NCBI GenBank assembly: GCA_029866025.1
Contig: JARXAD010000012.1
Coordinates: forward strand, 62,001-126,000
Length of the DNA stretch: 64,000 nucleotides
DNA from: Vampirovibrionales bacterium
GTDB lineage: Bacteria > Cyanobacteriota > Vampirovibrionia > Vampirovibrionales > Vampirovibrionaceae
Direction of reading: 5' to 3'
The notes under the pieces are model-generated. The model had not been told where the DNA came from and searched no databases. It was given only the letters and a program-made list of their open reading frames with translations. This document shows positions 34,457 through 43,726 of the stretch, one piece after another (positions within the stretch are counted from its first letter, which is position 1; every line of letters starts with the position of its first letter). The translations under genes were made by a program, and so were the position numbers.

Positions 34457-35071
34457 ATGCCGCCTTTAACCATTAAATTATCGCTGCCCACCTTGCTTAC
34501 GGCCAGTGGCGTTGCCTTAGCCCTAACCCTGGTTAGCCTTATGGCAGTGTTTGGTGGCTTGATGCTGGTACTGCTATTGCTCAGTGGTATGTTTCTCAAG
34601 CTATGGTACATTCCGCTGATGCTGACCCTATGCATGAGCACCATACTGGCCGCCGTGGTGCTGCCCGTGGTGGGTGGGTTGGCGTGGCTCCTGGCGAGTC
34701 TGACCCAATATCAACTCAGTGAGGACGGCTTAACCCAAACCGTGGGGCCGGTCAGTCGGCATTTGCCGTGGTTGCAAATCACTCGCTATTCGGTGGAACA
34801 AGTGTTTGGCTTGCGGCTTCTCAAAGTCTATCTAACAGAGCTAGACCCACCCATTGTGCTGTACTGGGATTTTTTACAAAACCCCGACAGTGTGGAAGCC
34901 GCCTGGCCCGCCCTATCCGAGCCCACCAGCTTAGCCCACCGCGAGTGGCCCAACATGTTGCATCAACTTCAGCGCATTGCCCCCACCCGCAGTGGGTGGA
35001 AGCGCTGGGTACCCGGCGTTGTGTTGGGCTGGCTTGATACGGCCATTCATCGTCTTCCTATAGGGCACTAA
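34457..35071 (+). CDS. membrane protein with a possible PH-like domain, unknown
   Basis: A 204-residue protein. Two long hydrophobic segments at about residues 12-50 and 55-85 are followed by a soluble part starting LSEDGLTQTVGPVSRHLPWL and continuing QITRYSVEQVFGL, reminiscent of bacterial PH/DUF304-type domains. TAGGAGAA upstream of the ATG is a strong ribosome-binding site. It precedes metG by about 75 bp on the same strand. No function is assigned. Confidence 0.7.
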   Translation: MPPLTIKLSLPTLLTASGVALALTLVSLMAVFGGLMLVLLLLSGMFLKLWYIPLMLTLCMSTILAAVVLPVVGGLAWLLASLTQYQLSEDGLTQTVGPVSRHLPWLQITRYSVEQVFGLRLLKVYLTELDPPIVLYWDFLQNPDSVEAAWPALSEPTSLAHREWPNMLHQLQRIAPTRSGWKRWVPGVVLGWLDTAIHRLPIGH

Positions 35072-35084
35072 CCGTTCAGGCCAT

Positions 35085-35111
35085 TCATTTTGGGTCATCT
35101 AGGGCTATAAT
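35085..35111 (+). promoter_or_regulatory. possible promoter of metG
   Basis: A perfect TATAAT at 35106-35111 inside a small palindrome (AGGGCTATAATAGAGCCCT). The -35 region is weak. Transcription would start about 25 bases before the metG ATG. Confidence 0.4.
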
Positions 35112-35144
35112 AGAGCCCTTGCCTGTTTGCCTTGGCCTTTGTCT

Positions 35145-36740
35145 ATGTCTTCTTCTACCGCGTATACCCTTACCACCGCCATTGATTACGTGAACGCACC
35201 GCCCCACGTGGGCCATGCGTTCGAAAAAATTGCCGCCGACGTGATGGCCCGCTTTATGCGTTTGCAGGGTCGTGAGGTGTTTTTTTTAACCGGTACCGAT
35301 GAACACGGCATGAAGGTAGAAAAAACCGCCGCCACCCGAAATATGACGCCGAAAGAGCACGTGGACGACACGGTGCGTCATTTTAAAGACGCATGGGACC
35401 TGCTGAACATACACTACGATCGCTTTATTCGTACCACCGATGCGGATCATGTGGCGGTGGTTCAGCACTTGTGGACGCTACTCAAAAATTCGGGCGATAT
35501 TTACAAAGCCAGCTACACGGGCCTGTATTGCACGGGTTGCGAGACTTTTCTGAATGAACGCGATCTCACCGAAGCGGGTCATTGCGCCATACACCAAGTG
35601 CCGCCAGAACCCGTGACAGAAGAAAACTGGTTTTTCCGCCTCACGGCGTACAAAGAGCGCTTGCTAGAATTCCTCAACACCCCCGGCTTTATTCAGCCTG
35701 CATTTCGCCTGCCTGAGCTGCTGAACATGGTGGACAACCTGCAAGACATTAGCGTGTCTCGCCCCATCAGCTCGGTGTCGTGGGGTATTCCCGTCCCAGA
35801 CGATGACAATCAACGCATTTACGTGTGGATAGACGCCCTGAGCAACTACATTACCGGCACAGGCTATTTGCATAACGACGCCCTGTTTGCAAAGCACTGG
35901 CCTGCCGATTGCCACCTGATTGGCAAAGACATTTTGCGGTTCCATGCTTTGTACTGGCCTGCCATGCTGATGGCGGCCAACCTACCGCTACCCAAAAGCC
36001 TGTATGCCCATGGGTTTATTAACGTCAACGACACCAAAATTAGCAAAAGCCTAGGCAATACCGTGGCCCCGCAAGATATTTTAAAACGCTTTGAGCTGCC
36101 CAACGCCGACCCGTTGCGCTATTACCTCATGACCGTTAGCCCCTTTGGCCAAGACGGCAACTTTACGGAAGACGATTTTAAAGCCAAGGTGAATGCGGAT
36201 TTGGCCAACAACTTAGGCAATTTGCTCAACCGAACCCTGACGATGGCAGGCAAGTTCTGTCATGGTGAGGTTCCAGCCTGTACCGATACCCACGATCTGA
36301 TCTCTGAAAAAGGAGAGGCTGTGCCTTTCCGCTCTATTACAGCTGACGACTTGGCTGCTGTCGCCGACGCGTATGAGCAATTTCAATTTCAAACCGCTGC
36401 CGAGCGTATCATTGAACTGGTGGATCGGGGCAACAAGCTCATCCACCAAGCCGAGCCATGGGCTTTGGCTAAAGTGGATCGCCACGCCGACGTGGAACGA
36501 GTCCTCTACGCTGCGTTGGAAAGCCTTCGCCAAGTGGCCATTGTGCTGTCTCCCATCACGCCCACCTTGTGCGCCGAAATTTTTACCCAGCTGGGGTACC
36601 CAGCGGGGTCTTTAGAAAAACAAAGCTGGGCCGATGTTCTCACGTCACCGTTGCCTAGTGGGCAAACATTACATCCGGCAGGGCCCATTTTGCCCCGATT
36701 AGAAGACGAACTGGTGGGTGCTGGCGGTAAGAAGAAATAG
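35145..36740 (+). CDS. metG: methionyl-tRNA synthetase
   Basis: Charges tRNA-Met. Class I motifs: PPHVGHAFEKIAADVMARFM (HIGH-type) and KISKSLGN (KMSKS-type). The zinc knuckle CTGCETFLNERD...HCAIH supplies three Cys and a His. The 531 residues end shortly after the anticodon-binding domain, so the C-terminal dimerisation domain is absent, as in short MetRS forms. ATG 35145 chosen because the family starts near TLTTAIDYVNAPPHVGH. pheA starts 3 bp downstream. Confidence 0.95.
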   Translation: MSSSTAYTLTTAIDYVNAPPHVGHAFEKIAADVMARFMRLQGREVFFLTGTDEHGMKVEKTAATRNMTPKEHVDDTVRHFKDAWDLLNIHYDRFIRTTDADHVAVVQHLWTLLKNSGDIYKASYTGLYCTGCETFLNERDLTEAGHCAIHQVPPEPVTEENWFFRLTAYKERLLEFLNTPGFIQPAFRLPELLNMVDNLQDISVSRPISSVSWGIPVPDDDNQRIYVWIDALSNYITGTGYLHNDALFAKHWPADCHLIGKDILRFHALYWPAMLMAANLPLPKSLYAHGFINVNDTKISKSLGNTVAPQDILKRFELPNADPLRYYLMTVSPFGQDGNFTEDDFKAKVNADLANNLGNLLNRTLTMAGKFCHGEVPACTDTHDLISEKGEAVPFRSITADDLAAVADAYEQFQFQTAAERIIELVDRGNKLIHQAEPWALAKVDRHADVERVLYAALESLRQVAIVLSPITPTLCAEIFTQLGYPAGSLEKQSWADVLTSPLPSGQTLHPAGPILPRLEDELVGAGGKKK

Positions 36741-36743
36741 CTT

Positions 36744-37640
36744 ATGGCCGCAACGATTGGCTACCTAGGCCCCGAAGGGTCCCACTCTCACGAAGCGTTG
36801 TTGGCGCTGTTACCCAAGCTGGGCTTGAGCAATGCCGAGCTTGTGGCGTTGCCAACCTTGCGGCGTATTGGCAAAGCCCTGCATGAAAGCACGGTAGATG
36901 CCGCCCTCATGCCCGTGGAAAATGCCTTGGAAGGCAGCATTGGCGAAACCTTGGAAACCGTCTTTTTAGGCTCTGGTTCAAGGGCGGGGGATACTGTTTT
37001 GCCCGTATTAACCGAGCTGGCATGGCCCGTGGCCCATGCCCTTATTACCAAAGAAGCCACTTCAACGCCCATCAGCCATGTCATTTCACACCCACAAGCG
37101 TTGGCTCAGTGCCGAGAGACATTGATCGCTCTCTATGGTGACGAACTGATTTTCCACACGGCGCCCTCCACCGCCGAAGCCGTAAGCCAGCTGGCCCACC
37201 AACCGTCCACGTGGGCGGCCTTAGGCACCCAGCAAGCTGCCAACAATACAGGCTGTTTGGTACTAAACCCCAACGTCAGTGATTCCCCCGACAACGCCAC
37301 CCGATTTTGGCTAATAGCAGCTGCCAACAAGGCCTCCCTTATCAGTCAAGCCGAATTAAGCCAAACGAATAACAAAATAGCCGTTGGTTGCTCACTGTGC
37401 ATTGGTTTGGTGGACCGGCCCGGCGTGCTGGTGGATGCGCTGCTGGTACTCAAGGCCTACGGCATTACCATGACGCGCATTGAATCCCGCCCGGCCCGGA
37501 GCCGCTTGGGCGAATACCTGTTTTTTATAGATGTGGCCTGCGACTTGAACGCCCCCGAATACGAACGCGTGCGCTTGTTTTTGCAAAGCGATGCGACCCT
37601 GTGGCGCTTATCAACGGCGTATCCGGCTCTAACGGTTTAA
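36744..37640 (+). CDS. pheA: prephenate dehydratase with C-terminal ACT domain
   Basis: Converts prephenate to phenylpyruvate for phenylalanine synthesis. IGYLGPEGSHSHEALLALL, MPVENALEGSIGETL, and NATRFWLIA (containing the TRF motif) belong to the catalytic domain. The ACT domain at about 215-290 includes RPGVLVDALLVLKAYGITMT and ESRPARSRLGEYLFFID, with the ESRP motif for phenylalanine feedback. It lacks chorismate mutase. Almost contiguous with metG, likely co-transcribed. Confidence 0.94.
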   Translation: MAATIGYLGPEGSHSHEALLALLPKLGLSNAELVALPTLRRIGKALHESTVDAALMPVENALEGSIGETLETVFLGSGSRAGDTVLPVLTELAWPVAHALITKEATSTPISHVISHPQALAQCRETLIALYGDELIFHTAPSTAEAVSQLAHQPSTWAALGTQQAANNTGCLVLNPNVSDSPDNATRFWLIAAANKASLISQAELSQTNNKIAVGCSLCIGLVDRPGVLVDALLVLKAYGITMTRIESRPARSRLGEYLFFIDVACDLNAPEYERVRLFLQSDATLWRLSTAYPALTV

Positions 37641-37703
37641 CTACGCCTTTGCGCTACACTAGCAACGTTCATACAAATTTGCTGGTAACAGGGGGAAACA
37701 CTC

Positions 37704-38600
37704 ATGGGATATTTATTGATACCGATTATTATTTTTGTGTTGGTGGTGCTGTTTAAATCGCTGCGCATCATTCGTCAATCCACCGTGGGAGTGGTGGAGC
37801 GCTTGGGCCAATACTTGGCCACCCGCCCTGCAGGACTTACGTTGCTGATTCCTTTTATTGACGACATTCGCATTGTGGATATGCGGGAGCAAGTACTGCC
37901 CTTGCCCCAGCAACCGGTGATTACTCGCGATAACGTGACGATGAACATTGACGCCATTATTTACTTTCAGGTTACGGATCCTTTTCGCGCTACTTATGAG
38001 GTTGCTCAATTATTACTGGCCTTGGAAAAACTGGCCCTCACTACCATTCGCAACATTATTGGGGATATGAGCCTGGATGACACACTCACCAGCCGTGATG
38101 TGATTAACACCAAGCTAAAACATGTGCTGGATGAAGCCACCGGAAAGTGGGGTTTGCAGGTCAACCGGGTGGAATTAAAAGACATTAACCCTCCCCGCGA
38201 TATTGAAGAGGCCATGCAAAAACAAATGCGCGCCGAGCGGGAAAAACGCGCCACCATTTTAACCGCCGAAGGGGAAAAGCAGTCGGCTATTTTGCAAGCG
38301 GAAGGCGGCCGTGAGGCAGCCATTCGTGCCGCTGAGGGCCAAAAGCTGGCTGCTATTTTGCGCGCAGAAGGGGAGGCGGAAGCTTTACGCACCGTGAAGC
38401 AAGCCCAAGCCGATACCGAGCTAATTGTGCTGCAAGCCCTCAACAAAGCCGCCCCCACACCGGCGGTTATTCAGCTAAAATATTTAGAAGCCTTGGCCAA
38501 AGTGGCCGATGGGCAAGCCACCAAACTGGTGGTGCCGCTGGAATCCGCTGCTTTTATGGGGGCCTTGGCCAACGTAACCGAACGCTTTAAAACCCCTTAA
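37704..38600 (+). CDS. SPFH-domain (stomatin/HflK-like) membrane protein
   Basis: Membrane-associated scaffold protein of the stomatin/prohibitin family. One N-terminal membrane helix (LLIPIIIFVLVVLFKSL), then the SPFH domain (VGVVERLGQYLATRPAGLTL; VITRDNVTMNIDAIIYFQVT), then a long Ala/Glu-rich coiled coil (residues about 165-240). Length 298 is typical of the bacterial paraslipin type. The usual NfeD partner is not adjacent. GGGGG upstream of the ATG serves as the ribosome-binding site. A strong terminator follows. Confidence 0.92.
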   Translation: MGYLLIPIIIFVLVVLFKSLRIIRQSTVGVVERLGQYLATRPAGLTLLIPFIDDIRIVDMREQVLPLPQQPVITRDNVTMNIDAIIYFQVTDPFRATYEVAQLLLALEKLALTTIRNIIGDMSLDDTLTSRDVINTKLKHVLDEATGKWGLQVNRVELKDINPPRDIEEAMQKQMRAEREKRATILTAEGEKQSAILQAEGGREAAIRAAEGQKLAAILRAEGEAEALRTVKQAQADTELIVLQALNKAAPTPAVIQLKYLEALAKVADGQATKLVVPLESAAFMGALANVTERFKTP

Positions 38601-38620
38601 ATAATAAGGTACCTAACAAA

Positions 38621-38660
38621 AGCCCCCACGCCACGGTGTGGCGCAGGGGCTAAGGTTTTT
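38621..38660. terminator. terminator between the convergent SPFH and EF-hand genes
   Basis: AGCCCCCACGCCAC-GG-TGTGGCGCAGGGGCT, a long stem with small internal mismatches, followed by AAGGTTTTT on the plus strand. It serves at least the SPFH gene and may work in both directions. Confidence 0.7.
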
Positions 38661-38671
38661 ACAAGCAGGGT

Positions 38672-39370
38672 TTAGCGCTCATCTTTGTCAATTTTTCCGT
38701 TTTTGTTGGTATCAATACTATCAAACTGGGCAACTAACGTGGCCATATCGGTTGCTATTTTATCGTAAGTTTTACGGCCTTCATTTGTAAATTTACGACC
38801 CGCAACCTTTTGGTTCAACTCGTTTAATTTTTGTTGCGCCTGATCTTTAGTAAAACCGTAGTTTTTATCTGTATTTTCAACATGAACCTCTTTTACCTTT
38901 TTACCGCCAATGGCATTTTTATATAACACCGTAATGCCCGCCGCAGCACCTTTCATCGCATCAAACAAATCGAAATGCTTTAGCTGTGTTACTGAACCTA
39001 GGGCTGGTTTATCTTGCGGACCATAGGATTCTTGTTCATCTAATTCACCATCATTATTTTCATCAAATTTAGCAAAGTTTTGCTCTAAATTGGTAAAGTA
39101 GTCAATGGCTTCATTCGCCTGCTTACGGCCTTTTTCTGTCCAATTCTCCGAAATTAGTAACTCATTAATACGCGTCTTGTTGTTAGCAATTTCTGTCTTG
39201 CTTACTTTACCATTGCTATCACCGTAGGTTTGCCAGTTAGAGCTATCAAATTTGGAACCTGTTCCTTTAACATACAGTTGCTTAATTTTATTACCTTGCC
39301 CTAACAAATTAGACTTAATAGCCATACCTTCATCGGCCATACGGAAAAAACTGGTTGACACTTTAGACAT
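38672..39370 (-). CDS. EF-hand calcium-binding protein, unknown role
   Basis: A 232-residue protein with two canonical EF-hand loops, DENNDGELDEQE (103-114) and DTNKNGKIDKDE (220-231), and a degenerate one near YGDSNGKVSKTE (49-60). The rest is helical and Lys/Asn/Gln-rich. There is no signal peptide. AGAGGAG before the ATG at 39370 sets the start. The gene is visibly more AT-rich than its neighbours, like other lineage-specific genes here. Bacterial EF-hand proteins are often extracellular or regulatory; the role here is open. Confidence 0.75.
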   Translation of the reverse strand: MSKVSTSFFRMADEGMAIKSNLLGQGNKIKQLYVKGTGSKFDSSNWQTYGDSNGKVSKTEIANNKTRINELLISENWTEKGRKQANEAIDYFTNLEQNFAKFDENNDGELDEQESYGPQDKPALGSVTQLKHFDLFDAMKGAAAGITVLYKNAIGGKKVKEVHVENTDKNYGFTKDQAQQKLNELNQKVAGRKFTNEGRKTYDKIATDMATLVAQFDSIDTNKNGKIDKDER

Positions 39371-39761
39371 AGTCCACTCTCCTCTGTGTTGTTCGTAATG
39401 AGTCAATAAGAGATGGGCTTGTTGAACTCTCTACATTTAGTTGTGAACGCCGCAAACGTTCACTCCCTCTCTCGCAAAGCGCTATCTCTTGCAGGAAAGT
39501 CTCAACTCCCTGTGTTATAATAAAAACAATTAAAAAAGGGATATTGTTAATGTTTTCTTTCTTTTTCAGCATCGTTACAGTAATTTTATACAGTTGATTT
39601 CTGATCGATATCTTTTAAAGACTGTTAAGGCCCCCTATTAGCGTTCCAATGTTGTTAACAATTGCTTAACATTGGCAGCTCCTATCGGTGAAGCATCTAT
39701 TCCGAAAGCTACGGCAGGTTAGGCAAATAACAAATAACCTCTTAAAAAGGGGCGTTCGCCC
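39371..39761. other. intergenic region between the EF-hand gene and fliI
   Basis: About 390 bp, AT-rich. It contains an inverted repeat CCAATGTT...AACATTGG near 39645-39677 and the fliI terminator. A GAGAG-rich stretch lies upstream of the EF-hand gene. No coding sequence is convincing. Confidence 0.5.
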
Positions 39762-39763
39762 CT
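39743..39763 (-). terminator. intrinsic terminator after fliI
   Basis: The minus strand has AGGGGC-GAAC-GCCCCT followed by TTTTT, overlapping the fliI stop codon. It ends the fliF-G-H-I operon. Confidence 0.8.
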
Positions 39764-41117
39764 AAAACGCGTAGTTCATCAGGCCTTGCAGGTGCTGCTG
39801 CATGGCGTCCGCCGTCAACGGTTCATCCACCTGCTGGCGCAAAAAGCCATTCAAGGCGTCCTGAATCCGAATAGCCATATCCACCTTGGGATTGGTGCCT
39901 TGCACATAGGCCCCAATGTTGATGAGATCCTCGTTTTTTCGATACGTTGCCATGGCATCTTTTAAAAACGATACCATTTGACGATGCTCTGGCGTGGTAA
40001 CCGCGTTAAACAACCGGCTTACGCTACGCAACACATCCACCGCCGGAAAATGATTTTGTTCTGCTAAATCTCGTGTTAGCAGGATATGACCATCCAGCAA
40101 GCCGCGCGTCATATCGGCCACCGGCTCGTTAAAATCATCGCCTTCCACCAGCACGGTGTATAAACCGGTAATGCTCCCGTTTTCACCGGTACCAGCGCGC
40201 TCCAGCAAACGGGGCATAAAGGCAAACACGCTGGGGGTGTACCCTTTCGTTGTGGGAGGCTCACCCACAGCTAGGCCAATTTCTCGTAACGCCATGGCCA
40301 CACGAGTCACGCTATCCATCATCAGCAGCACATCATGGCCCGCTTCTCTAAAGTATTCGGCAATACTGGTAGCTACCAAGGCAGCTTTAATCTTAATCAG
40401 CGCCGGTTGATCCGAGGTTGCCACAATCACCACGGATTTTTTGAGGCCCTCAGGCCCCAAGCTGTGATCGATAAATTCTTGCACTTCGCGGCCCCGTTCC
40501 CCAATGAGTGCAATGACGTTAATGTCCGCGGTGGTGTTGCGGGCAATCATACCCAAAGTGGTACTTTTACCCACTCCAGAACCGGCAAAAATACCCACCC
40601 GTTGCCCCTTGCCAATGGGAGTAAACGCATCGATGGATCGAACCCCCATATACAGAGGTTCTTTAATTTCGCGGCGTTTTAAGGGGTGCGGCGGGCGTGA
40701 TTCAATACGGTAGGCTTTATTTTTGGAAATTTCAAAACGATCATCAATGGGACGGCCCAAGCCGTCTAAGATTCGGCCTTTTAATTCCGGTCCCACACTC
40801 ACCTGAAATTTTGAGCCTGTATTCACCACACGACAACCCGGCGCCAAATGGGCCATATCGCCCAAAGGCATCAGCAGTAAACTGTTTTCTCTAAAACCCA
40901 CCACTTCAGCAGGCAAAATGGGTTCGTAAGGGTTATGCGTATGAATTTCGCACAAATCCCCCAAGCGAGCATTAAGGCCACGGGCTTGAATAATGAGCCC
41001 CACCACCTGATCCACACGCCCCACCGAACGGTTGGGCACCACACGATCTAAGGCCGAAGTCACTAAGGGATCCAGCGCTGTCTCATCGGGGGGTTCTAAA
41101 TCCAACACATGCGCCAT
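39762..41117 (-). CDS. fliI: flagellum-specific ATPase FliI
   Basis: Energises export through the flagellar type III apparatus. Walker A RVGIFAGSGVGKSTTLGMIA, IALIGERGREVQEFIDHSLG, and Walker B DVLLMMDSVTRVAMALREIG are present, with the GLAVGEPPTTKGYTPSVFAF segment typical of FliI/YscN rather than F1-ATPase. Length 451 is normal. Its ATG overlaps the fliH stop (TAATG). Confidence 0.96.
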   Translation of the reverse strand: MAHVLDLEPPDETALDPLVTSALDRVVPNRSVGRVDQVVGLIIQARGLNARLGDLCEIHTHNPYEPILPAEVVGFRENSLLLMPLGDMAHLAPGCRVVNTGSKFQVSVGPELKGRILDGLGRPIDDRFEISKNKAYRIESRPPHPLKRREIKEPLYMGVRSIDAFTPIGKGQRVGIFAGSGVGKSTTLGMIARNTTADINVIALIGERGREVQEFIDHSLGPEGLKKSVVIVATSDQPALIKIKAALVATSIAEYFREAGHDVLLMMDSVTRVAMALREIGLAVGEPPTTKGYTPSVFAFMPRLLERAGTGENGSITGLYTVLVEGDDFNEPVADMTRGLLDGHILLTRDLAEQNHFPAVDVLRSVSRLFNAVTTPEHRQMVSFLKDAMATYRKNEDLINIGAYVQGTNPKVDMAIRIQDALNGFLRQQVDEPLTADAMQQHLQGLMNYAF

Positions 41118-42493
41118 TAAAACTCATCCTCAAAGGGGCTTTTCACCACACCAAAAGACGGTTCTTCCACATCAAAGGAGGGGAACTCAAAGGGAAGTGC
41201 GTCCTGTCCGATGAAATCCACGGGTGATTCCATCGATACATCCATCGATACATCCGTGGGCACAGACGAAGGCATATCCATCCCTTCCATCAACGGATCG
41301 TTGAAGGGGTCTGGAATGGGATCAAATACCGGCTCAAACACGTCCAAGGAGGCTTTTTCTACCGCGGCAGGGAACGGTTGCTCCATCTCCCACGGATCGG
41401 GCACAAAAGCCTCGTGCGCAGCAGCGTCTTCACTGTTTTCAACAAGTCCCTGTGGGACCGTATGCTTAGAACTCTCCTCTTCCAGCCCCAGTGCCACGCT
41501 GCCCTCTGTGGTGGCGTGGTATTCGGGCAAAGCGTCCTTTTTTTGTGGCCCTAACGGAGAATACAAAATGGATTCCAACTGTTGCGACAAGGATTCCAGC
41601 TGCTCTTCTTCGTCTTCGGGGTTAATTTCATAGCTATCAATAGATTCCAACTCCAGAATGTCGGGGGTAATGGCGGCAATGTATTGATCAATTTGGGTAT
41701 CGGGCGACACATCCACCATGCCTTCATCGGCAATAATGTAAATTTCGTGGGCTGCCAAATGCGGATCCAATTCCAATTTAATGCGCTCAAAACCAGGAGC
41801 TGTTGCCTCGGGCGATACCAATTGCGCCAAGGTTTTAGAAAATTGCTGCAAGCGATGATACGATTCGGTACCCACCACCAAACGGTACCGGCTGCTCGTG
41901 TCCAACTGCTCCAACGCACTGTAATACCAATGCTGCCATTGCTCTAAGGTTAAGTGATCCAGCTGATGATGCACCACTCGCTCTACCAGAGCCTGCATAA
42001 TTTTACTGGCTTGGGGAGCAATGTTACCCAACACGGCTTTTTGGGCATCATAAGCGCGCACCAGTAATACATTGGCACTTAGTAACATGGCATGGGTATC
42101 GGTTTCTGACGCCTGAATACCATCATCGTAGCCCGCTTGATACCCAGCGGCATACCCTTGCTGACGCGCCTCTTCCAGAATGGCTTCTCGATTAGCTTGC
42201 CCCTCGGCTTCAATGGCACTGGCTTGCTCTTGTGCTTGCTGAAGCAAGGCACTCATTTGGCCTTCCGTCTGACGAAGCAATTCATCGACCTCAAGCTGAG
42301 CTTGCTTTAGTTTATCGGCTTTTAAGCGCTCCAGGGTAAGGCGGATTTGAGATTCGCGATCGGTGGCCCCTGAAATTTGAACGGCATCCCCCATTTCCAC
42401 CTGTTGGCCAATAATGCGTTTAATAATCAACGCCTTGTTGGGCCCTTGATTGGAGGGCGAGGACGACGAGGCGTTGGGTGGGCCAAACGACAT
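41117..42493 (-). CDS. fliH: FliH-like flagellar assembly protein with long acidic C-terminal tail
   Basis: Stator/regulator of FliI. Residues about 45-110 form an Ala/Gln/Glu-rich coiled coil (LLQQAQEQASAIEAEGQANR), typical of FliH. The region about 140-250 (MQALVERVVHHQLDHLTLEQ and DEGMVDVSPDTQIDQYI) resembles the FliH/YscL C-terminal domain. A further 200 residues are highly acidic and low-complexity (INPEDEEEQLESLSQQLES), which is unusual. Start uncertain: ATG 42493 or TTG 42508. Called largely by position between fliG and fliI. Confidence 0.8.
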   Translation of the reverse strand: MSFGPPNASSSSPSNQGPNKALIIKRIIGQQVEMGDAVQISGATDRESQIRLTLERLKADKLKQAQLEVDELLRQTEGQMSALLQQAQEQASAIEAEGQANREAILEEARQQGYAAGYQAGYDDGIQASETDTHAMLLSANVLLVRAYDAQKAVLGNIAPQASKIMQALVERVVHHQLDHLTLEQWQHWYYSALEQLDTSSRYRLVVGTESYHRLQQFSKTLAQLVSPEATAPGFERIKLELDPHLAAHEIYIIADEGMVDVSPDTQIDQYIAAITPDILELESIDSYEINPEDEEEQLESLSQQLESILYSPLGPQKKDALPEYHATTEGSVALGLEEESSKHTVPQGLVENSEDAAAHEAFVPDPWEMEQPFPAAVEKASLDVFEPVFDPIPDPFNDPLMEGMDMPSSVPTDVSMDVSMESPVDFIGQDALPFEFPSFDVEEPSFGVVKSPFEDEF

Positions 42494-42594
42494 AAGAGAA
42501 GATGTCAACCTGTGCTTAAAATTTACTAAAAATCAATATCTACCGTTTGTGAAAAACCAATTCACCACTAGAAGAACCGCCGTTCGGCGGGGCG

Positions 42595-43623
42595 TTAGGA
42601 GACGAATTCGTCATCGGGGCCGCTACCGCGGGTGACGGTAATTTCGCCAGAGGATTCGAGGGCACGGATAATGCCCACCATGAAGCTTTGTTTTTCTTGC
42701 ACATCGCGGGCACGCACCGGGCCCATGTAATCCATGTCTTCTTGCATCATGGCGGCTGCACGTTCCGACATGTTGCGTAAGATTTTTTCTTTCACGTCGT
42801 CTTTCACGCCTTTAAGGGCCATGCCCAAATCTTTGCTCTCCACTTCGCGCAGCACGCGTTGAATGGAACGATCGTCGAGGTACACAATGTCTTCGAACAC
42901 GAACATGAGGTTGCGCACTTCTTCGCTCAGTTCCGGATCGTTGATCTCGAAGTAATCCAAAATGGATTTTTCTGTGGCGCGATCCGAACGGTTGAGGATC
43001 TCCGCCAAGGACACGGCACCACCGGCCAAGGTAAAGTCGGCCTGCATGAGGCTGGAGAATTTGCTTTCCAAAATACGTTCCACTTCGCGCAATACCTCGG
43101 GGTTGGTCCGATCCATTTTGGCAATGCGCTGAGCTACTTCCAACTGAGCTTCTGTGGGCAGGTTGCCCATAATACCGGCAGACACATCGGGGTTGAGATA
43201 GGCCAAAATGAGGGCAATCAACTGAGGATTTTCATTTTGAAACGACGTGGCTAATTGTTGAGGATCGGCGTTGTTAAAAAACTGAAACGGGTTGGTTTGC
43301 ATGGTAGAAACCAGGCGTTCCAACATGGCATTGGCTTCACTATCGCCGTAGGCCTCTTTTAACAAGGTTTTAGCGTAGTTTACCCCCCCCGTAGAAATAT
43401 AACCGGTGGCCTGAAAGATGGAATAAAATTCTTCCATAATGGCGTTAATCACTTCAGGCGATACTTTGTTCATTGCCGCAATTTCCATGGCAATGGCTTC
43501 TACTTCCCCTTCTTCTTGCACGTTTTTTAAAATAAGCGAGGCATTTTTAGGCCCCATGGCAATCAACAGTGCCGCCACTTTTTGTGACTTACTCATGAGG
43601 GCGGGGTTGGTGATTTCAGCCAT
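42595..43623 (-). CDS. fliG: flagellar motor switch protein FliG
   Basis: Torque-generating rotor protein that also binds the FliF ring. SKSQKVAALLIAMGPKNASL at the N-terminus, AEVAQ-type middle domain (TEAQLEVAQRIAKMDRTNPE), EHPQ-equivalent region (DPQQLATSFQNENPQLIALI), and the C-terminal torque helix (DDRSIQRVLREVESKDLGMA) are all present. Length 342 is normal. A C8 tract in the gene is in frame. GAGAGAG is found in the leader. Confidence 0.96.
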   Translation of the reverse strand: MAEITNPALMSKSQKVAALLIAMGPKNASLILKNVQEEGEVEAIAMEIAAMNKVSPEVINAIMEEFYSIFQATGYISTGGVNYAKTLLKEAYGDSEANAMLERLVSTMQTNPFQFFNNADPQQLATSFQNENPQLIALILAYLNPDVSAGIMGNLPTEAQLEVAQRIAKMDRTNPEVLREVERILESKFSSLMQADFTLAGGAVSLAEILNRSDRATEKSILDYFEINDPELSEEVRNLMFVFEDIVYLDDRSIQRVLREVESKDLGMALKGVKDDVKEKILRNMSERAAAMMQEDMDYMGPVRARDVQEKQSFMVGIIRALESSGEITVTRGSGPDDEFVS

Positions 43624-43726
43624 GCAGTGGGGGCTCTCTCTTTAAACAAGATCACGTATCGGTGTATTCGGTAATAATCATTCAACGTTAAGGCAACCAG
43701 CCAGTATCATCGGCCGCCTTTGGCGG

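Noticed and set aside
42859-43254. Antisense ORF of 131 codons within fliG
   Set aside because: It lies fully opposite a conserved gene and has no start signal; it is a codon-bias shadow, like most long antisense ORFs in this window.
43382-43391. C8 tract in fliG, plus similar 7-8 base tracts in ilvE (26241), the nucleoside transporter (30589), mtaB (52141) and the oxygenase (58840), as phase-variable sites
   Set aside because: All are in frame and code for conserved Gly-Gly or Pro-Pro; nothing shows switching, so only the three out-of-frame genes and the phosphoesterase were reported.
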